Shown here piece by piece: positions 1 through 7,873 of a DNA stretch of 35,451 nt. The notes beneath the pieces were generated by a model that worked only from the letters and a program-made list of their open reading frames with translations, made no database searches and had not been told where the DNA came from. This stretch comes from a virus, in the IMG/VR virus record IMGVR_UViG_3300021061_000042, positions 1-35,451 of that record; one strand, written 5' to 3'. The position numbers were made by a program, and so were the translations under genes. Numbering within the stretch: the first letter of the stretch is position 1; the number at the start of each line of letters is the position of its first letter.

Positions 1-1
1 G

Positions 2-154
2 TCGTGCGAGAAGGAGCTGCGCGCCGCCGAGCGGGTGATCGTCGCCCTGCTCGCGGAGCTCCACGGCTCGGCGCGGCCGATCGATCCGACGGTGCGGCGC
101 CAGGCGTACGTGTGGCTCTACGAACACGCGAGCCGCGAGGAACAGCGAGGCTGA
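2..154 (+). CDS. C-terminal part of an unknown protein (5' end outside window)
   Basis: This is an open frame running in from the left edge, about 50 residues ending in TGA at 152-154. Codons end almost entirely in G or C, as in the sure genes of this window, and the peptide is charged and helix-like (AAERVIVALLAELHG, then VRRQAYVWLYEHAS). No start codon is required inside the window, so the gene is cut by the edge. It is followed after 4 nt by the next start codon, which suggests an operon leading to the helicase. I do not recognise a family. Whether it continues from the gene cut at the right edge (as in a circular genome) cannot be decided here. Confidence 0.6.
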   Translation, partial: SCEKELRAAERVIVALLAELHGSARPIDPTVRRQAYVWLYEHASREEQRG

Positions 155-158
155 GCCG

Positions 159-347
159 ATGTGCTGCGCCCTCCGCGATTGCGGCCGTCGCCAGTGTCGC
201 GTGTGCAGCTGGGCGCGGATCCCGTCCGGCATTTCGGCGTCGACGGCGGAACCGATGCGCGAGGACGCGAAGCCCGATCTGCCCGAGAAGCGGAAACCGA
301 GTATGACCATGCCGAAGAAGCGGCACCGCGTCGGACCCCACGCATGA
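159..347 (+). CDS. Small cysteine-rich protein
   Basis: A 62-residue protein with five cysteines near the N-terminus (C2, C3, C8, C13, C16), a pattern that could bind zinc, followed by a basic, proline-rich tail. It starts 4 nt after the upstream stop, and its TGA overlaps the ATG of the helicase as ATGA, the coupling used by most genes in this genome. The GC-rich third codon positions support coding. The function is unknown. The alternative reading, that the helicase frame extends upstream through this region from position 161, gives an Arg/Ala-rich low-complexity extension typical of a shadow frame, so I prefer this small gene. Confidence 0.55.
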   Translation: MCCALRDCGRRQCRVCSWARIPSGISASTAEPMREDAKPDLPEKRKPSMTMPKKRHRVGPHA

Positions 348-1597
348 GCAGCCTGCTTGCCGCCGCGTCGACCGGCTACCAGTTGCGCGTCTACCAGGAC
401 AACGCCGTCAAGCGCGCGCGGATGTATCTGACTGATCGGCGGTTCACGGGCCGCCACGGCGTCATCGTCGCGCCGACCGGATCCGGCAAGTCGCTCATCA
501 TCGCGGCGATCGCGACGGCGCTCGACGCGCCCTGTATCGTGTTCCAGCCCTCACGCGAGATCCTCGCGCAGAACGCCGAGAAGCTGCGCGGCTACGGCTA
601 CGCGCCGGAGATCTTCTCGGCCTCGCTCAATCGCAAGCGCATCGGCGCGATCACGCTCGCGACGATCGGCAGCGTCGTCAAGCACGCCGCGCAGTTCCAA
701 GCATTCCGCTACGTGCTGATCGACGAGTGTCACCTCGTGAACGCAAAACAGGGCATGTATCGCCAGTTTCTCGACGGCCTGCAGCACGCGCGCATCCTGG
801 GGCTCACAGCGACGCCCTATCGGCTCGCCTCGAATGCACTCGGCTCGCAGTTGCGCTTCCTCACGCGGACGCGGCCGCGGGTGTTCCAGGACGTCGTGCA
901 GTACACGAACCTGGCGCCGTTGTTTCGCGCCGGCTTCCTGGCGCCGATCGCGTATCACCGCGAGCCGCTCCTCGACCAGGCGCAGCTCCGGTTGAATTCG
1001 ACCGGCGCGGATTACGACAACCAGGCGGTGCAGCAGCACTTCGCGGAGATCGGCTTCGCCGCGCGGCTCCGGGCCCGCGTCGAGCAGCTGCTCGCCGAGG
1101 GCCATCGGAACGTCCTCGTCTTCACGCGGTTCACGGACGAAGCGCGTGCCCTCGCGCAGGCCATCCCGGGCGCCGCAGTCGTCACCGCGGACACGCCGGA
1201 CCATGAGCGCGCCGGCATCCTGCAGGGGTTTCGCGACGGGCGGATCCGCGTCGTCACGAACGTTGGCGTGCTTACCGTGGGGTTCGACTATCCCGAGCTG
1301 ACGACCGTCGTGCTCGCGCGGCCGACGATGTCGCTGGCGCTCTACTACCAGATGGTCGGGCGCGTGCTGCGTCCGCATCCCTCGAAACCGACCGCGCACG
1401 TCGTCGACCTGGTCGACCTGGTGACGCGTTTCGGGCGCATCGAGGATCTGCACATGCAGCCGGGCGGGCCGAAAGGTGACCAGTGGGTCATCGTGTCGAA
1501 CGGCGTCCCGCTCACCAATGTGTATTTCGGGCCGCCGCGCGGGCCCGCCACGTTTCGCAACGCACAGGAGGCCCCATGCACGCCGTCACGCTCGTAA
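344..1597 (+). CDS. SF2 DEAD/DEAH-box helicase
   Basis: A 417-residue superfamily 2 helicase with ordered motifs. Motif I is APTGSGKS (residues 43-50), motif II is DECH (127-130), motif III is GLTATP (153-158), and the second RecA-like lobe has LVFTRF (258-263), TVGFDYPEL (311-319) and motif VI QMVGRVLRP (336-344). This is the compact two-lobe layout common in phage replication helicases, which unwind or remodel DNA with ATP. The ATG at 344 was chosen because it overlaps the previous stop (ATGA) and because the in-frame upstream extension is low-complexity. The next gene starts 22 nt before its end. The family call is secure, but the exact role (replication, recombination or branch migration) is inferred. 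Confidence 0.92.
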   Translation: MSSLLAAASTGYQLRVYQDNAVKRARMYLTDRRFTGRHGVIVAPTGSGKSLIIAAIATALDAPCIVFQPSREILAQNAEKLRGYGYAPEIFSASLNRKRIGAITLATIGSVVKHAAQFQAFRYVLIDECHLVNAKQGMYRQFLDGLQHARILGLTATPYRLASNALGSQLRFLTRTRPRVFQDVVQYTNLAPLFRAGFLAPIAYHREPLLDQAQLRLNSTGADYDNQAVQQHFAEIGFAARLRARVEQLLAEGHRNVLVFTRFTDEARALAQAIPGAAVVTADTPDHERAGILQGFRDGRIRVVTNVGVLTVGFDYPELTTVVLARPTMSLALYYQMVGRVLRPHPSKPTAHVVDLVDLVTRFGRIEDLHMQPGGPKGDQWVIVSNGVPLTNVYFGPPRGPATFRNAQEAPCTPSRS

Positions 1598-2235
1598 TGC
1601 CGCGCACCCAAGCCCGGAAGGCGTACCTCGAGTACCGCAAACTCGTGACCCGCGATCGCGACGCCGAGGATCAGCGCCGGCGCAACGAGGACGCCGCCTT
1701 GATGCGCGCGTATCGCGAGATCGCGCGCGGCAACCCCGTTATCGACCTGCCGCACACCATGCGCGCCGCCGGTCTCGGTGCAGACTTCTACCCGAAGCTC
1801 GCCATCGGCCGGGCCGACAAGGCGCACTGCTGGGTGGAGATGTTCGCCGGCGGCGGGGCGGTGTTCACCGGCTACGACCCTGGTAAGTATTACCGCGGTC
1901 GCCCTGCGGCATCGACCCGTGCCGAACTGCCCGCTGGCACGTTTGAGACCTGGTCTACGCGCTGGAACAACGAGCGGAACACCGCCCAATACGTGAATCG
2001 CCCCAGTGATTGGTCACGAAAGGCGAAGGCCCTCACGCCGACGGTGCCCGCGGAGTTGCGTCCGAAGGCGAGCCTTGAGCGGTTCTGCATCTTGTGGGAG
2101 GCGGTGTGGACGCGCGAAGCGCCCCGCGATCCGATGCTTCTGAAGCCGCTCGGTGGACCGTTCTACGCCGTCGTCGCCGTGTGGGACCTCACCGAGCTTG
2201 AGCGTGCCGTGCTGCGCGGCCGCATCGGCGAGTGA
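1576..2235 (+). CDS. Unknown protein, 219 aa
   Basis: An ATG at 1576 is preceded by a strong Shine-Dalgarno sequence (AGGAGG near 1566-1571) and the gene overlaps the helicase end by 22 nt. The first ~70 residues are charged and helical (RKLVTRDRDAEDQRRRNED). The middle is rich in aromatic and glycine residues (HCWVEMFAGGGAVFTGYDPG), and the C-terminal part contains FCILWEAVWTREAPRDPM. No recognised motif or membrane segment is visible. It lies between the helicase and the packaging block and ends right at the first copy of the intergenic repeat. Start and coding status are well supported. The function is unknown. Confidence 0.75.
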   Translation: MHAVTLVMPRTQARKAYLEYRKLVTRDRDAEDQRRRNEDAALMRAYREIARGNPVIDLPHTMRAAGLGADFYPKLAIGRADKAHCWVEMFAGGGAVFTGYDPGKYYRGRPAASTRAELPAGTFETWSTRWNNERNTAQYVNRPSDWSRKAKALTPTVPAELRPKASLERFCILWEAVWTREAPRDPMLLKPLGGPFYAVVAVWDLTELERAVLRGRIGE

Positions 2236-2276
2236 CCGTGTAATCGTTTGCGCCCGCCGACTCAACCATGCACTCT
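2233..2276 (+). repeat. Intergenic element, copy 1 (diverged)
   Basis: This is the first of three related intergenic elements (the others are at 4937-4989 and 7810-7860). The shared core is ACCGTGTAATCG, then TTGCGCC, then CTCAACC. This copy is the most diverged: its right half carries a CGCCGA insertion and the arm of the small hairpin is weaker. It begins at the stop codon of the upstream gene and ends at the start codon of the next. It stands at the head of the terminase sub-block. Its function is unknown; a shared regulatory site is an inference. Confidence 0.6.
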
Positions 2277-2570
2277 GATGTGGACGCCGTGAGATTCGAC
2301 GACGACGGCGATCGGCCCGCCCACGACGGCCGCATGGTCCGCAGAGTGCTGCGCGCCCTCAAACAGCCGCGCACCATCGCCGACGTCGCGGCGGCGCTCA
2401 GGTGGCCCTGGAAAACCGCGCACTCGTGGGTGCACTACCTGCTGCGGACCGGGCGCGTCGTGAAGGTCGGCACGAAGCCGGGCGGCCGTCGCGCCGGCGT
2501 CTATCAGCGGTCGTACCAGCGCGCGGCCAGCTCGCGGACGCTGAAAGTCATTCCCAAGGAGCGGTTGTGA
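2268..2570 (+). CDS. Winged-helix/HTH-like DNA-binding protein
   Basis: A 100-residue basic protein. Residues ~28-62 (VLRALKQPRTIADVAAALRW, then AHSWVHYLLRTGRVVKVG) look like a winged helix: a helix-turn-helix with TIADVAAAL as the first helix, followed by a recognition helix and a GRVV wing strand. The tail is Arg-rich. It immediately follows repeat copy 1 and is two genes upstream of the candidate small terminase, so it could be a late-gene regulator or a DNA-recognition partner of packaging. The upstream sequence shows no strong Shine-Dalgarno because the repeat occupies it. The fold is inferred from pattern only. Confidence 0.65.
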   Translation: MHSDVDAVRFDDDGDRPAHDGRMVRRVLRALKQPRTIADVAAALRWPWKTAHSWVHYLLRTGRVVKVGTKPGGRRAGVYQRSYQRAASSRTLKVIPKERL

Positions 2571-2785
2571 TTCTGGTGCTGCGCGCGGAGTTGTTCGAGG
2601 GTGATGACACCGGCACGCGGCTGCAGGCGCGCATCGACGCCGGCGAAAAGCCGTTCGCTGCGTGGGTTATCGACCTGGGCCGCATTGAGGAGGATCGTGC
2701 AGATTTGCTGCGGCGCTGTCTGCACCCGGCGATGAACGTCCTCGCTCGGCCGATCGAGCAGGCGATCGACAGTTTTCAAAAGTAG
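2567..2785 (+). CDS. Unknown small protein, 72 aa
   Basis: A GTG start at 2567 overlaps the upstream stop (GTGA), with a Shine-Dalgarno AAGGAG at 2556-2561, giving VILVLRAELFEGDDTG and ending in QAIDSFQK. The protein is acidic and probably alpha/beta, with a single cysteine in LLRRCLHPAMN. No family is recognised. Translational coupling to the winged-helix gene and the position just before the terminase genes suggest co-expression with packaging functions. Confidence 0.6.
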   Translation: MILVLRAELFEGDDTGTRLQARIDAGEKPFAAWVIDLGRIEEDRADLLRRCLHPAMNVLARPIEQAIDSFQK

Positions 2786-2797
2786 AGCGATCTAGAC

Positions 2798-3082
2798 ATG
2801 AAGGGCCAGAAGACCGGCGGCCGTCGCAAAGGCACGCCGAATAAAGCGACCGCCGACGTGAAAGCCGCGGCTGCGAAGCACTCCGACGAGGCGATCAAGA
2901 CGCTCGTCGCGATCATGAAGAACCCGAAGGCCGACGACCGCGCGCGCATCGCCGCCGCGAAGGAGATCCTCGATCGCGCCCACGGCAAGGCCCCGCAAGC
3001 GATCACCGGGCCCGAGGGCGGGGACCTCTCGATGGTCATCAAGAAGATCGTCCACGTGCACGAAGATGGCACGCCGGCGTAA
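2798..3082 (+). CDS. Candidate terminase small subunit / DNA-binding protein
   Basis: A 94-residue protein starting KTGGRRKGTPNKATADVK, the Gly/Arg/Lys 'GRRKGTPNK' N-terminus seen in many small phage proteins encoded directly before terminase. A helical body follows (ALVAIMKNPKADD-type segment, then RIAAAKEILDRAHGKAPQA). The gene overlaps the large terminase start by 17 nt. From position and size I infer a small terminase subunit or accessory DNA-recognition protein. The sequence alone does not show the usual HTH clearly, so a conserved phage protein of unknown role remains possible. Confidence 0.6.
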   Translation: MKGQKTGGRRKGTPNKATADVKAAAAKHSDEAIKTLVAIMKNPKADDRARIAAAKEILDRAHGKAPQAITGPEGGDLSMVIKKIVHVHEDGTPA

Positions 3083-4508
3083 GGCCGCCGCGGCTACGCT
3101 GCCGCCGCCGGCCGACGACGAGTGCCGCATGCACTGGCGCGGCCAGCAGTCGGTCGCGCTGAAGGACACCACGCGCGAGCTCGACGTCGAGGGCGCGCTC
3201 CGCGCCAGCAAGACGACCATCTGCCTCTGGAAGGAGCTCAACGCCTATCTCAATCACCCCGGCATGCACGGCATGTTGTGTCGCTGGACCGACGACGCGA
3301 CGCATTCACTCCTGAAACCGGTGTGGCGCGCGATCTGCGCGAAGGCCGGCGTCGCGCTCAAGTGGCACGCCGAGGAGCAGTACGACGAGCTCCCGAACAA
3401 GGCGCGCGTCTACATCCGCGGACTGAAGACGCAGGATCAGACGCTGCGCTATGCGAAGTTCCGCGGCCTGACGTTGTCACGGGTCTACGTCGACCAGGCC
3501 GAGGAGCTGCCGCACGACGTGTACCTCGAGCTCGCGGCGCGGCTCTCGCAGAAGGGCTTTCCGCACCAGATCACCATCTCGCCGAACGCGGTCGAGGAAA
3601 CGCACTGGATCGCCCGTGAGTTCCCGACCGACAATCGTTTTCTCCCGCAGCGCAAGTACATCTCCCTGAGCGTGCACGACAATGCCCACAACCTGGCGCC
3701 GGAGGTCATCCCGACGCTTGAGCGGCTCTATCCGCCGTCGCACCCGAAGCACCGCACAATGGTGCTCGGCAAGCGCGGGCTGAACGTCATCGGCGAGCCG
3801 GTCTACAAGGGCGCGTTCGAGCGGAAGCGGCACGAGGGCCCGGCGGAGTTCGACGCGACGCTGCGGCTGCTGATGGCGCTCGACTTCGGCAAGCACCATC
3901 CCTGCGTCGTGTTCAAACAGATCAGCGCGTTCGGCCAGGCGCGGTTCCTCGCCGGCATCCTGGGGCAGTCGCTCTATCTCGACGCGTTCATGGATCTGGT
4001 GCTGCACTACCGCGCGCTCTGGTTCCCGGGCGCGATCGAGATCGCCGAGTGCTGCGACCCGGCCGGCGCGACCGACACGAGTCACGGCACGAAGGGGGCG
4101 GTCGCCACGCTGCGTGAGAAGGGCGTCCACCCGCGGTCCGTGCCCGACAGCAACTCCCCGATCGTGCGCCTGGCGATGATCGAGCGCATGGCGGGGCAGA
4201 TGCGCAAGCGGGCGGCGGACGGGAGCGAGGCCTTCCTCGTGTCGAACAGTGATCGCTGGCTGCGCATCTCGGCCGACAACGTCGTCGTGGATCGGTTCCT
4301 TACCGACGGGTTCGAGGCCGGCTACGTCTGGTCGCCGCACACGGTGAGCGTCAACAACAAGCCCGTGCGGGTGCCGAAGAAGGACGGCTGGTATGAGCAC
4401 GGCCAGAACTGCGCGGAGTACCTCGAGGTGAACTTCGGGGCGCCGTGGAAGAAGCCGGTCGAGGAGGAAGAGCCCGAGCCGTATCGGCCGGTGAGCCCAT
4501 GGGGATGA
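3066..4508 (+). CDS. terL: Terminase large subunit (packaging ATPase/nuclease)
   Basis: A 480-residue protein with both TerL domains. The ATPase has a deviant Walker A, EGALRASKTT (residues 42-51), a Walker B-type YVDQAEE (141-147) with DQAEE in place of the usual DExxE, and a coupling-like segment ISPNAVEETHW (171-181). The C-terminal nuclease begins at LMALDFGKHHPC, with D273 as a likely metal ligand, and continues with AECCDPAG (D331). TerL drives DNA into the prohead through the portal and cuts the concatemer. Length is typical. The start ATG overlaps the upstream gene, and the stop overlaps the next ATG (ATGA). Downstream portal, scaffold and coat genes agree with this role. Confidence 0.93.
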   Translation: MARRRKAAAATLPPPADDECRMHWRGQQSVALKDTTRELDVEGALRASKTTICLWKELNAYLNHPGMHGMLCRWTDDATHSLLKPVWRAICAKAGVALKWHAEEQYDELPNKARVYIRGLKTQDQTLRYAKFRGLTLSRVYVDQAEELPHDVYLELAARLSQKGFPHQITISPNAVEETHWIAREFPTDNRFLPQRKYISLSVHDNAHNLAPEVIPTLERLYPPSHPKHRTMVLGKRGLNVIGEPVYKGAFERKRHEGPAEFDATLRLLMALDFGKHHPCVVFKQISAFGQARFLAGILGQSLYLDAFMDLVLHYRALWFPGAIEIAECCDPAGATDTSHGTKGAVATLREKGVHPRSVPDSNSPIVRLAMIERMAGQMRKRAADGSEAFLVSNSDRWLRISADNVVVDRFLTDGFEAGYVWSPHTVSVNNKPVRVPKKDGWYEHGQNCAEYLEVNFGAPWKKPVEEEEPEPYRPVSPWG

Positions 4509-4951
4509 CGCGTGACGACGTGACGCTCGCGCTGTTCCTCGAACGGGCTTTTCGCGAGCAGCTGATTGACGCCCGCCTGGCGGCGCTGGCGCGGGAGTGG
4601 GCAGAGACCGAAGCGGACCCGCCGGCGGATCCGGCCATGGCGCGCCTCGTCTGGCTCTCGCGACAACTGCGCGCCAGCTACCTCAAAACAGCGGCGAACG
4701 CTCTCGTCGGCAACCTGTACAGCGTGCCGGCCGACAAACTGCGGCCTGGCGACGAATTTGCGCTCGGCGGACGGCGATGGCGAGTGATCGAGCAACACCC
4801 GCCGACCGAAGATGCGCGCGGGCAGCGCCAAGTGAACGGCATCTTGCGCTACGAGCTCGCCGGTGACGGGTCTGGGTCGCAGTTCGTGCCAGAGGTGCGC
4901 GACTACTTTCAGCACATCCAGACGATCGTCGACCCCGACTCAACCGTGTAA
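4505..4951 (+). CDS. Unknown protein, 148 aa
   Basis: ATG at 4505 overlaps the terminase stop as ATGA; an in-frame ATG at 4499 is an alternative. The N-terminal third is helical (LALFLERAFREQLIDARLAAL). The second half looks like a small beta domain (LRPGDEFALGGRRWRVIEQ). The last residues, DSTV plus the TAA stop, are written by the second copy of the intergenic repeat, so the element may have redefined the gene's 3' end. No family is recognised. Position between terminase and portal is typical for small head-assembly or accessory genes. Confidence 0.7.
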   Translation: MTRDDVTLALFLERAFREQLIDARLAALAREWAETEADPPADPAMARLVWLSRQLRASYLKTAANALVGNLYSVPADKLRPGDEFALGGRRWRVIEQHPPTEDARGQRQVNGILRYELAGDGSGSQFVPEVRDYFQHIQTIVDPDSTV

Positions 4952-4989
4952 TCGGTTGCGCCGATCTCAACCATTCGCGCATTCTGCTG
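4937..4989 (+). repeat. Intergenic element, copy 2
   Basis: Reads GACTCAACCGTGTAATCGG then TTGCGCCGATCTCAACC, followed by ATTC, CGCAT and CTGCT blocks also found in copy 3. It can fold two ways: AACCG-TGTAAT-CGGTT, or CGGTTG pairing with the downstream CAACC. It contains the stop codon of the upstream gene and ends just before the GTG of the next. It stands at the head of the portal sub-block. Similarity to copy 3 is near-perfect over ~33 nt and recognisable over ~50. Confidence 0.75.
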
Positions 4990-4992
4990 CGC

Positions 4993-5160
4993 GTGACCCC
5001 CACCGAGCGCACGGTGCACGACTTCTGCGCCCGCGTCGCCTTCGCCCGCGTCGCCCGCGAGCTCGCCGACCAGCAGCGCGAAGCCGCTGAGGCCGCACGG
5101 GACTGGCCGCACGGCGCCGCGCTCGTCGCCGTCATCCCCGCCCCGCAGGGGCACGCCTGA
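4993..5160 (+). CDS. Unknown small protein, 55 aa
   Basis: A GTG start at 4993 gives VTPTERTVHDFCARVAFARV and continues as an Ala/Arg-rich helix, ending PAPQGHA. Its TGA forms a TGATG overlap with the next gene, and codons end in G or C throughout. There is no clear Shine-Dalgarno, because the intergenic repeat lies directly upstream. No function is recognised. It may be a small helical protein or a leader peptide linked to the repeat. Coding is likely but not certain. Confidence 0.45.
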   Translation: MTPTERTVHDFCARVAFARVARELADQQREAAEAARDWPHGAALVAVIPAPQGHA

Positions 5161-5426
5161 TGGTCCCCACCGCTGGCTTCAAGCCGAACGCCGCCGGTCT
5201 CTACGTCCCCGAAGAGCACGCCCGCGCCCGCGAGGTGTGGACGTTCGACGAATGGCGCGCGATCGAGAAGGCCAGCAAGCTGCTGAAGGGCCGCGCGCTG
5301 GCGCTCGTGTTCCGGTGCGAGGCGCCGGCGTGTCCGGATCCGACGATTCGGCGTGAGCCGCTGCTCGGCGGCGAGATCCGGCTCCGGTGCGGGTGTAAGG
5401 ATCGCATCTTCACGCGGCACGTCTGA
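5160..5426 (+). CDS. Small protein with C-terminal cysteine pairs, 88 aa
   Basis: ATG at 5160 overlaps the previous stop (TGATG). The protein starts MVPTAGFKPNAAGLYVPEEH, has a helical middle (WRAIEKASKLLKGRALAL), and ends with cysteines arranged like a zinc ribbon: FRCEAPAC followed ~20 residues later by RCGCKDRIF. Zinc binding is an inference from this spacing. It is two nucleotides upstream of the portal gene and presumably co-translated with it. I do not recognise a named family. Confidence 0.65.
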   Translation: MVPTAGFKPNAAGLYVPEEHARAREVWTFDEWRAIEKASKLLKGRALALVFRCEAPACPDPTIRREPLLGGEIRLRCGCKDRIFTRHV

Positions 5427-5428
5427 CC

Positions 5429-7588
5429 ATGGCCGACACCGACGACGGCGCGCTGAAGGAACTCCGCGAGCGCTTCGAATACGCGCATAACGAGTGGCAG
5501 CCGATCCGCGAGGAAGGCGCCAAGGACATGCGCTACATCGCCGGCGACCCGTGGGATCCGAAGGATCGCCGGGCGCGCGAGGAGGCGAAGCGCCCGGTGC
5601 TCTCGCTCGACGAGCTCGGGCAGTACGTCAATCAGCTCGTGAACGACGTCCGCGCGTCGAAGCGCGCGATCCGGATCACGGCGACCGGCAACGGCGCCAA
5701 CGACGCCCTCGCCAACGCGCGCGCGAACCTGATTCGCCAGATCGAATACAAGTCGCACGCGCAGATGGCGTACACCACCGCATTCGAGAACGCGGTCCAG
5801 CGTGGGTACGGGTTTCTGCGGGTCTCCGCCACGTACGCGCAGCGCACCGTGGACAAACCCACCGCCCGCAGCTTCGACCAGGAGCTGCGCATCGATCCGA
5901 TCGTTAATCCCGACCTGGTGACGCCGGACCCTGACGCGCTCCGTCCGGACATGAGCGATCAGCGGTACGCCTTCGTGCGCGAGGCCTGGCTGCACGAGGA
6001 CTTCAAGCGCAACCCGCTGTTTCGCGGCGCGACGATCAAGAACTTCTCGGGCAACAACGTCTTCAGTGAGGCGGGGCCGCTCTGGCTGAACGACAAGAAA
6101 GTGTGGGTCGCGGAGGCCTGGGCTATCGAGTCCAAGCCGCGCACGCTGGTGCTGTTGCCGCATCCGACACATCCAAAGGACGGGGAACCGCAGGCGGTCT
6201 GGCGCGACACGATGACCGATGCCGACTGGCGCGCGGAGAAAGGTCGCGTCATCCGCGAGCGTGAGGTCGACGCGCCGTACGTCTGTCAAAAGCTCACCAA
6301 CGGTCTCGAGATCTTCAAAACGGTCGACTGGCCAGGCGAGTACATCCCGATCGTCGCGTGCCTCGGCAAAGTGATCTGGGTCGACGAAGGGAATGGTCCG
6401 AAACGCAAGGTTCTGTCGCTCATTCGCCTGGCCCGCGATCCCTACATGCTCTACTGCTACTACCGCTCATGCGAGGCGGAGCTCGTAGGTATGACGCCGA
6501 AGTTCCCGTACTTCGCGTACGAGGGGCAACTCACGCCCGCGCAGTTGAAGAACCTCCAGAAGTCGCTGCACGAGCCAGTCGCCGTCGTCACGGTGAAGCC
6601 GACCGTCGAGGGTGTGCCGGCAGGGACCGTGCTGTCATTCCCTGCGCGGCAACCGTACGAGCCGCCGATTGCCGGCCTCGAGGTCGGCGCTGAAGCGGCT
6701 CGCCGGGCCATCCAGTCGGCGATGGGTAGCGGGTTTCTCCCGACGCAGGCCCAGCGGCGCAACGAAAAGAGCGGCGTCGCACTCCGGCAGATCGAGACGA
6801 GCGCGCAAAAGGGCTCGTATCACTTCATCGACCACTACGAGGACGCGCTCCGGCACTGCGGCGTCGTCTTGAACGACCTGATTCCCCACTACTACGACAC
6901 GGCGCGCGATATTCACGTGCGCAAGCCGGACGACACGCCGATCCAGCTGCGCATCAACGATCCGAACACCGTCGACGAGGAGTCGCAGCAGCCCATCATC
7001 CTGACCGAGGGCGATTACGACGTGACGATCTCGACCGGCCCCAGCTTCGAGAGCGAGCGTGAGCAGGCGAGCACATTCGCCGACACGCTCATCGGCGCGC
7101 GGCCGGAGGTCTTCGCGCTCATCGGCGACCTCGTCATCAAGTTGAAGAACCTCGGGCCGATTGGCGACGAGATGGCCAAACGGCTCGAGACGATGCTGCC
7201 GGCGCCCGTCAAGCAGGCGAAGGACGGCGGCCAGGTGCTGCCGCCGCAGGTCCAGCAGCAGCTCGCCCAGGCACAGCAGATGGTCGAAGCGGCCATGGCG
7301 AAGGTCCAGGAGCTGCAGCGCATCATCGACACGGATGCCGTCAAGGGCGAGCGCGACGTGCAGCTCGCGCAGCTGAAGGCGCACCTCGAACTGGGCCTGC
7401 AGCAGCTGAAAGGCGAGCAGGCACTCGAACAGCTCCGCGAGAAGGGCGCGATCGCCGACCGCGACCGCGAAGACAGCCAGGCGCACGAGCTCGGGATGCA
7501 CGCCGCCGACGCCGCGCAGGCGGTCAGCCAGGCCGAACGCGCCGCGGCGCTGCGTCCCATGCCCGGGCCCGCCGGCGCCGGGCTGTGA
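5429..7588 (+). CDS. Portal protein, P22 type
   Basis: A 719-residue protein resembling the P22 gp1 portal family, the dodecameric ring at one head vertex through which DNA enters and leaves. The N-terminus (FEYAHNEWQPIREEGAKDMRY, then GDPW and RPVLSLDELGQYVNQLVND) is the characteristic entry to this family. The core contains the long clip and wing region. The C-terminal ~130 residues are Gln/Ala-rich coiled coil (QVQQQLAQAQQMVEAAMAK and beyond), equivalent to the helical barrel of P22 portal. Length matches P22 gp1 (725 residues). It follows terminase and precedes scaffold and coat, the P22 order. Confidence 0.9.
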   Translation: MADTDDGALKELRERFEYAHNEWQPIREEGAKDMRYIAGDPWDPKDRRAREEAKRPVLSLDELGQYVNQLVNDVRASKRAIRITATGNGANDALANARANLIRQIEYKSHAQMAYTTAFENAVQRGYGFLRVSATYAQRTVDKPTARSFDQELRIDPIVNPDLVTPDPDALRPDMSDQRYAFVREAWLHEDFKRNPLFRGATIKNFSGNNVFSEAGPLWLNDKKVWVAEAWAIESKPRTLVLLPHPTHPKDGEPQAVWRDTMTDADWRAEKGRVIREREVDAPYVCQKLTNGLEIFKTVDWPGEYIPIVACLGKVIWVDEGNGPKRKVLSLIRLARDPYMLYCYYRSCEAELVGMTPKFPYFAYEGQLTPAQLKNLQKSLHEPVAVVTVKPTVEGVPAGTVLSFPARQPYEPPIAGLEVGAEAARRAIQSAMGSGFLPTQAQRRNEKSGVALRQIETSAQKGSYHFIDHYEDALRHCGVVLNDLIPHYYDTARDIHVRKPDDTPIQLRINDPNTVDEESQQPIILTEGDYDVTISTGPSFESEREQASTFADTLIGARPEVFALIGDLVIKLKNLGPIGDEMAKRLETMLPAPVKQAKDGGQVLPPQVQQQLAQAQQMVEAAMAKVQELQRIIDTDAVKGERDVQLAQLKAHLELGLQQLKGEQALEQLREKGAIADRDREDSQAHELGMHAADAAQAVSQAERAAALRPMPGPAGAGL

Positions 7589-7589
7589 G

Positions 7590-7805
7590 ATGGCGACGAT
7601 CCCGTACGACCCGAACGCCGTCGCGTATCGGGACGCGCGGGGCTGTCACGGCAAGGTGAAGTTCCCCTCGAAGAAAAACGCGCGCGCCCGGGCGCGGCTG
7701 CTCGGCGGGTCGCTCGACGCCTACAAGTGCGTGCTCTGCCGCGGCTGGCACATCGGCCACGGCCGATCCCGGAACCCGCATCGGGCGCCGAACGCGCCGT
7801 TCTGA
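7590..7805 (+). CDS. Small zinc-ribbon-like protein, 71 aa
   Basis: ATG at 7590 lies one nucleotide after the portal stop. The sequence has C29-H30, a basic segment (KVKFPSKKNARARARLLGG) and then YKCVLCRGWHIGHG. The 'Y-x-C-x2-C-x3-H-x2-H' ending is seen in many tiny phage and bacterial proteins. A zinc-bound fold is likely; the role is unknown. It ends at the third copy of the intergenic repeat and is the last gene before the non-coding structured region. Confidence 0.7.
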   Translation: MATIPYDPNAVAYRDARGCHGKVKFPSKKNARARARLLGGSLDAYKCVLCRGWHIGHGRSRNPHRAPNAPF

Positions 7806-7809
7806 GGCC

Positions 7810-7860
7810 GACTCGACCGTGTAATCGGTTGCGCCGATCTCAACCGTTCCGCATACTGCT
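7810..7860 (+). repeat. Intergenic element, copy 3
   Basis: Nearly identical to copy 2 over GACTC(A/G)ACCGTGTAATCGG and TTGCGCCGATCTCAACC, continuing with GTTC, CGCATACTGCT. Here the second hairpin is best: CGGTTG (7826-7831) pairs with CAACCG (7841-7846), competing with the ACCG-TGTAAT-CGGT hairpin. It begins 5 nt after a stop codon and opens the non-coding region before the scaffold and coat genes. A regulatory role (promoter, operator or RNA switch) is inferred from its repeated location. Confidence 0.75.
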
Positions 7861-7873
7861 CAGCGGTTTGACC

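Noticed and set aside
161-343. N-terminal extension of the helicase from position 161
   Set aside because: The extension is Arg/Ala/Pro-rich without motifs and overlaps a better small Cys-rich gene; ATG 344 has the ATGA coupling seen elsewhere.
551-1453. Long minus-strand frames opposite the helicase, terminase, portal, coat and tail genes
   Set aside because: At this GC content antisense frames stay open by chance. Their products are Arg/Ala/Val-rich with no domains, and they lie opposite genes with clear motifs.
2233-7860. Integron attC sites or gene cassettes
   Set aside because: The three elements have paired AAC/GTT arms but lack recognisable R-box cores. The intervals contain several essential phage genes, and no integron integrase is present.
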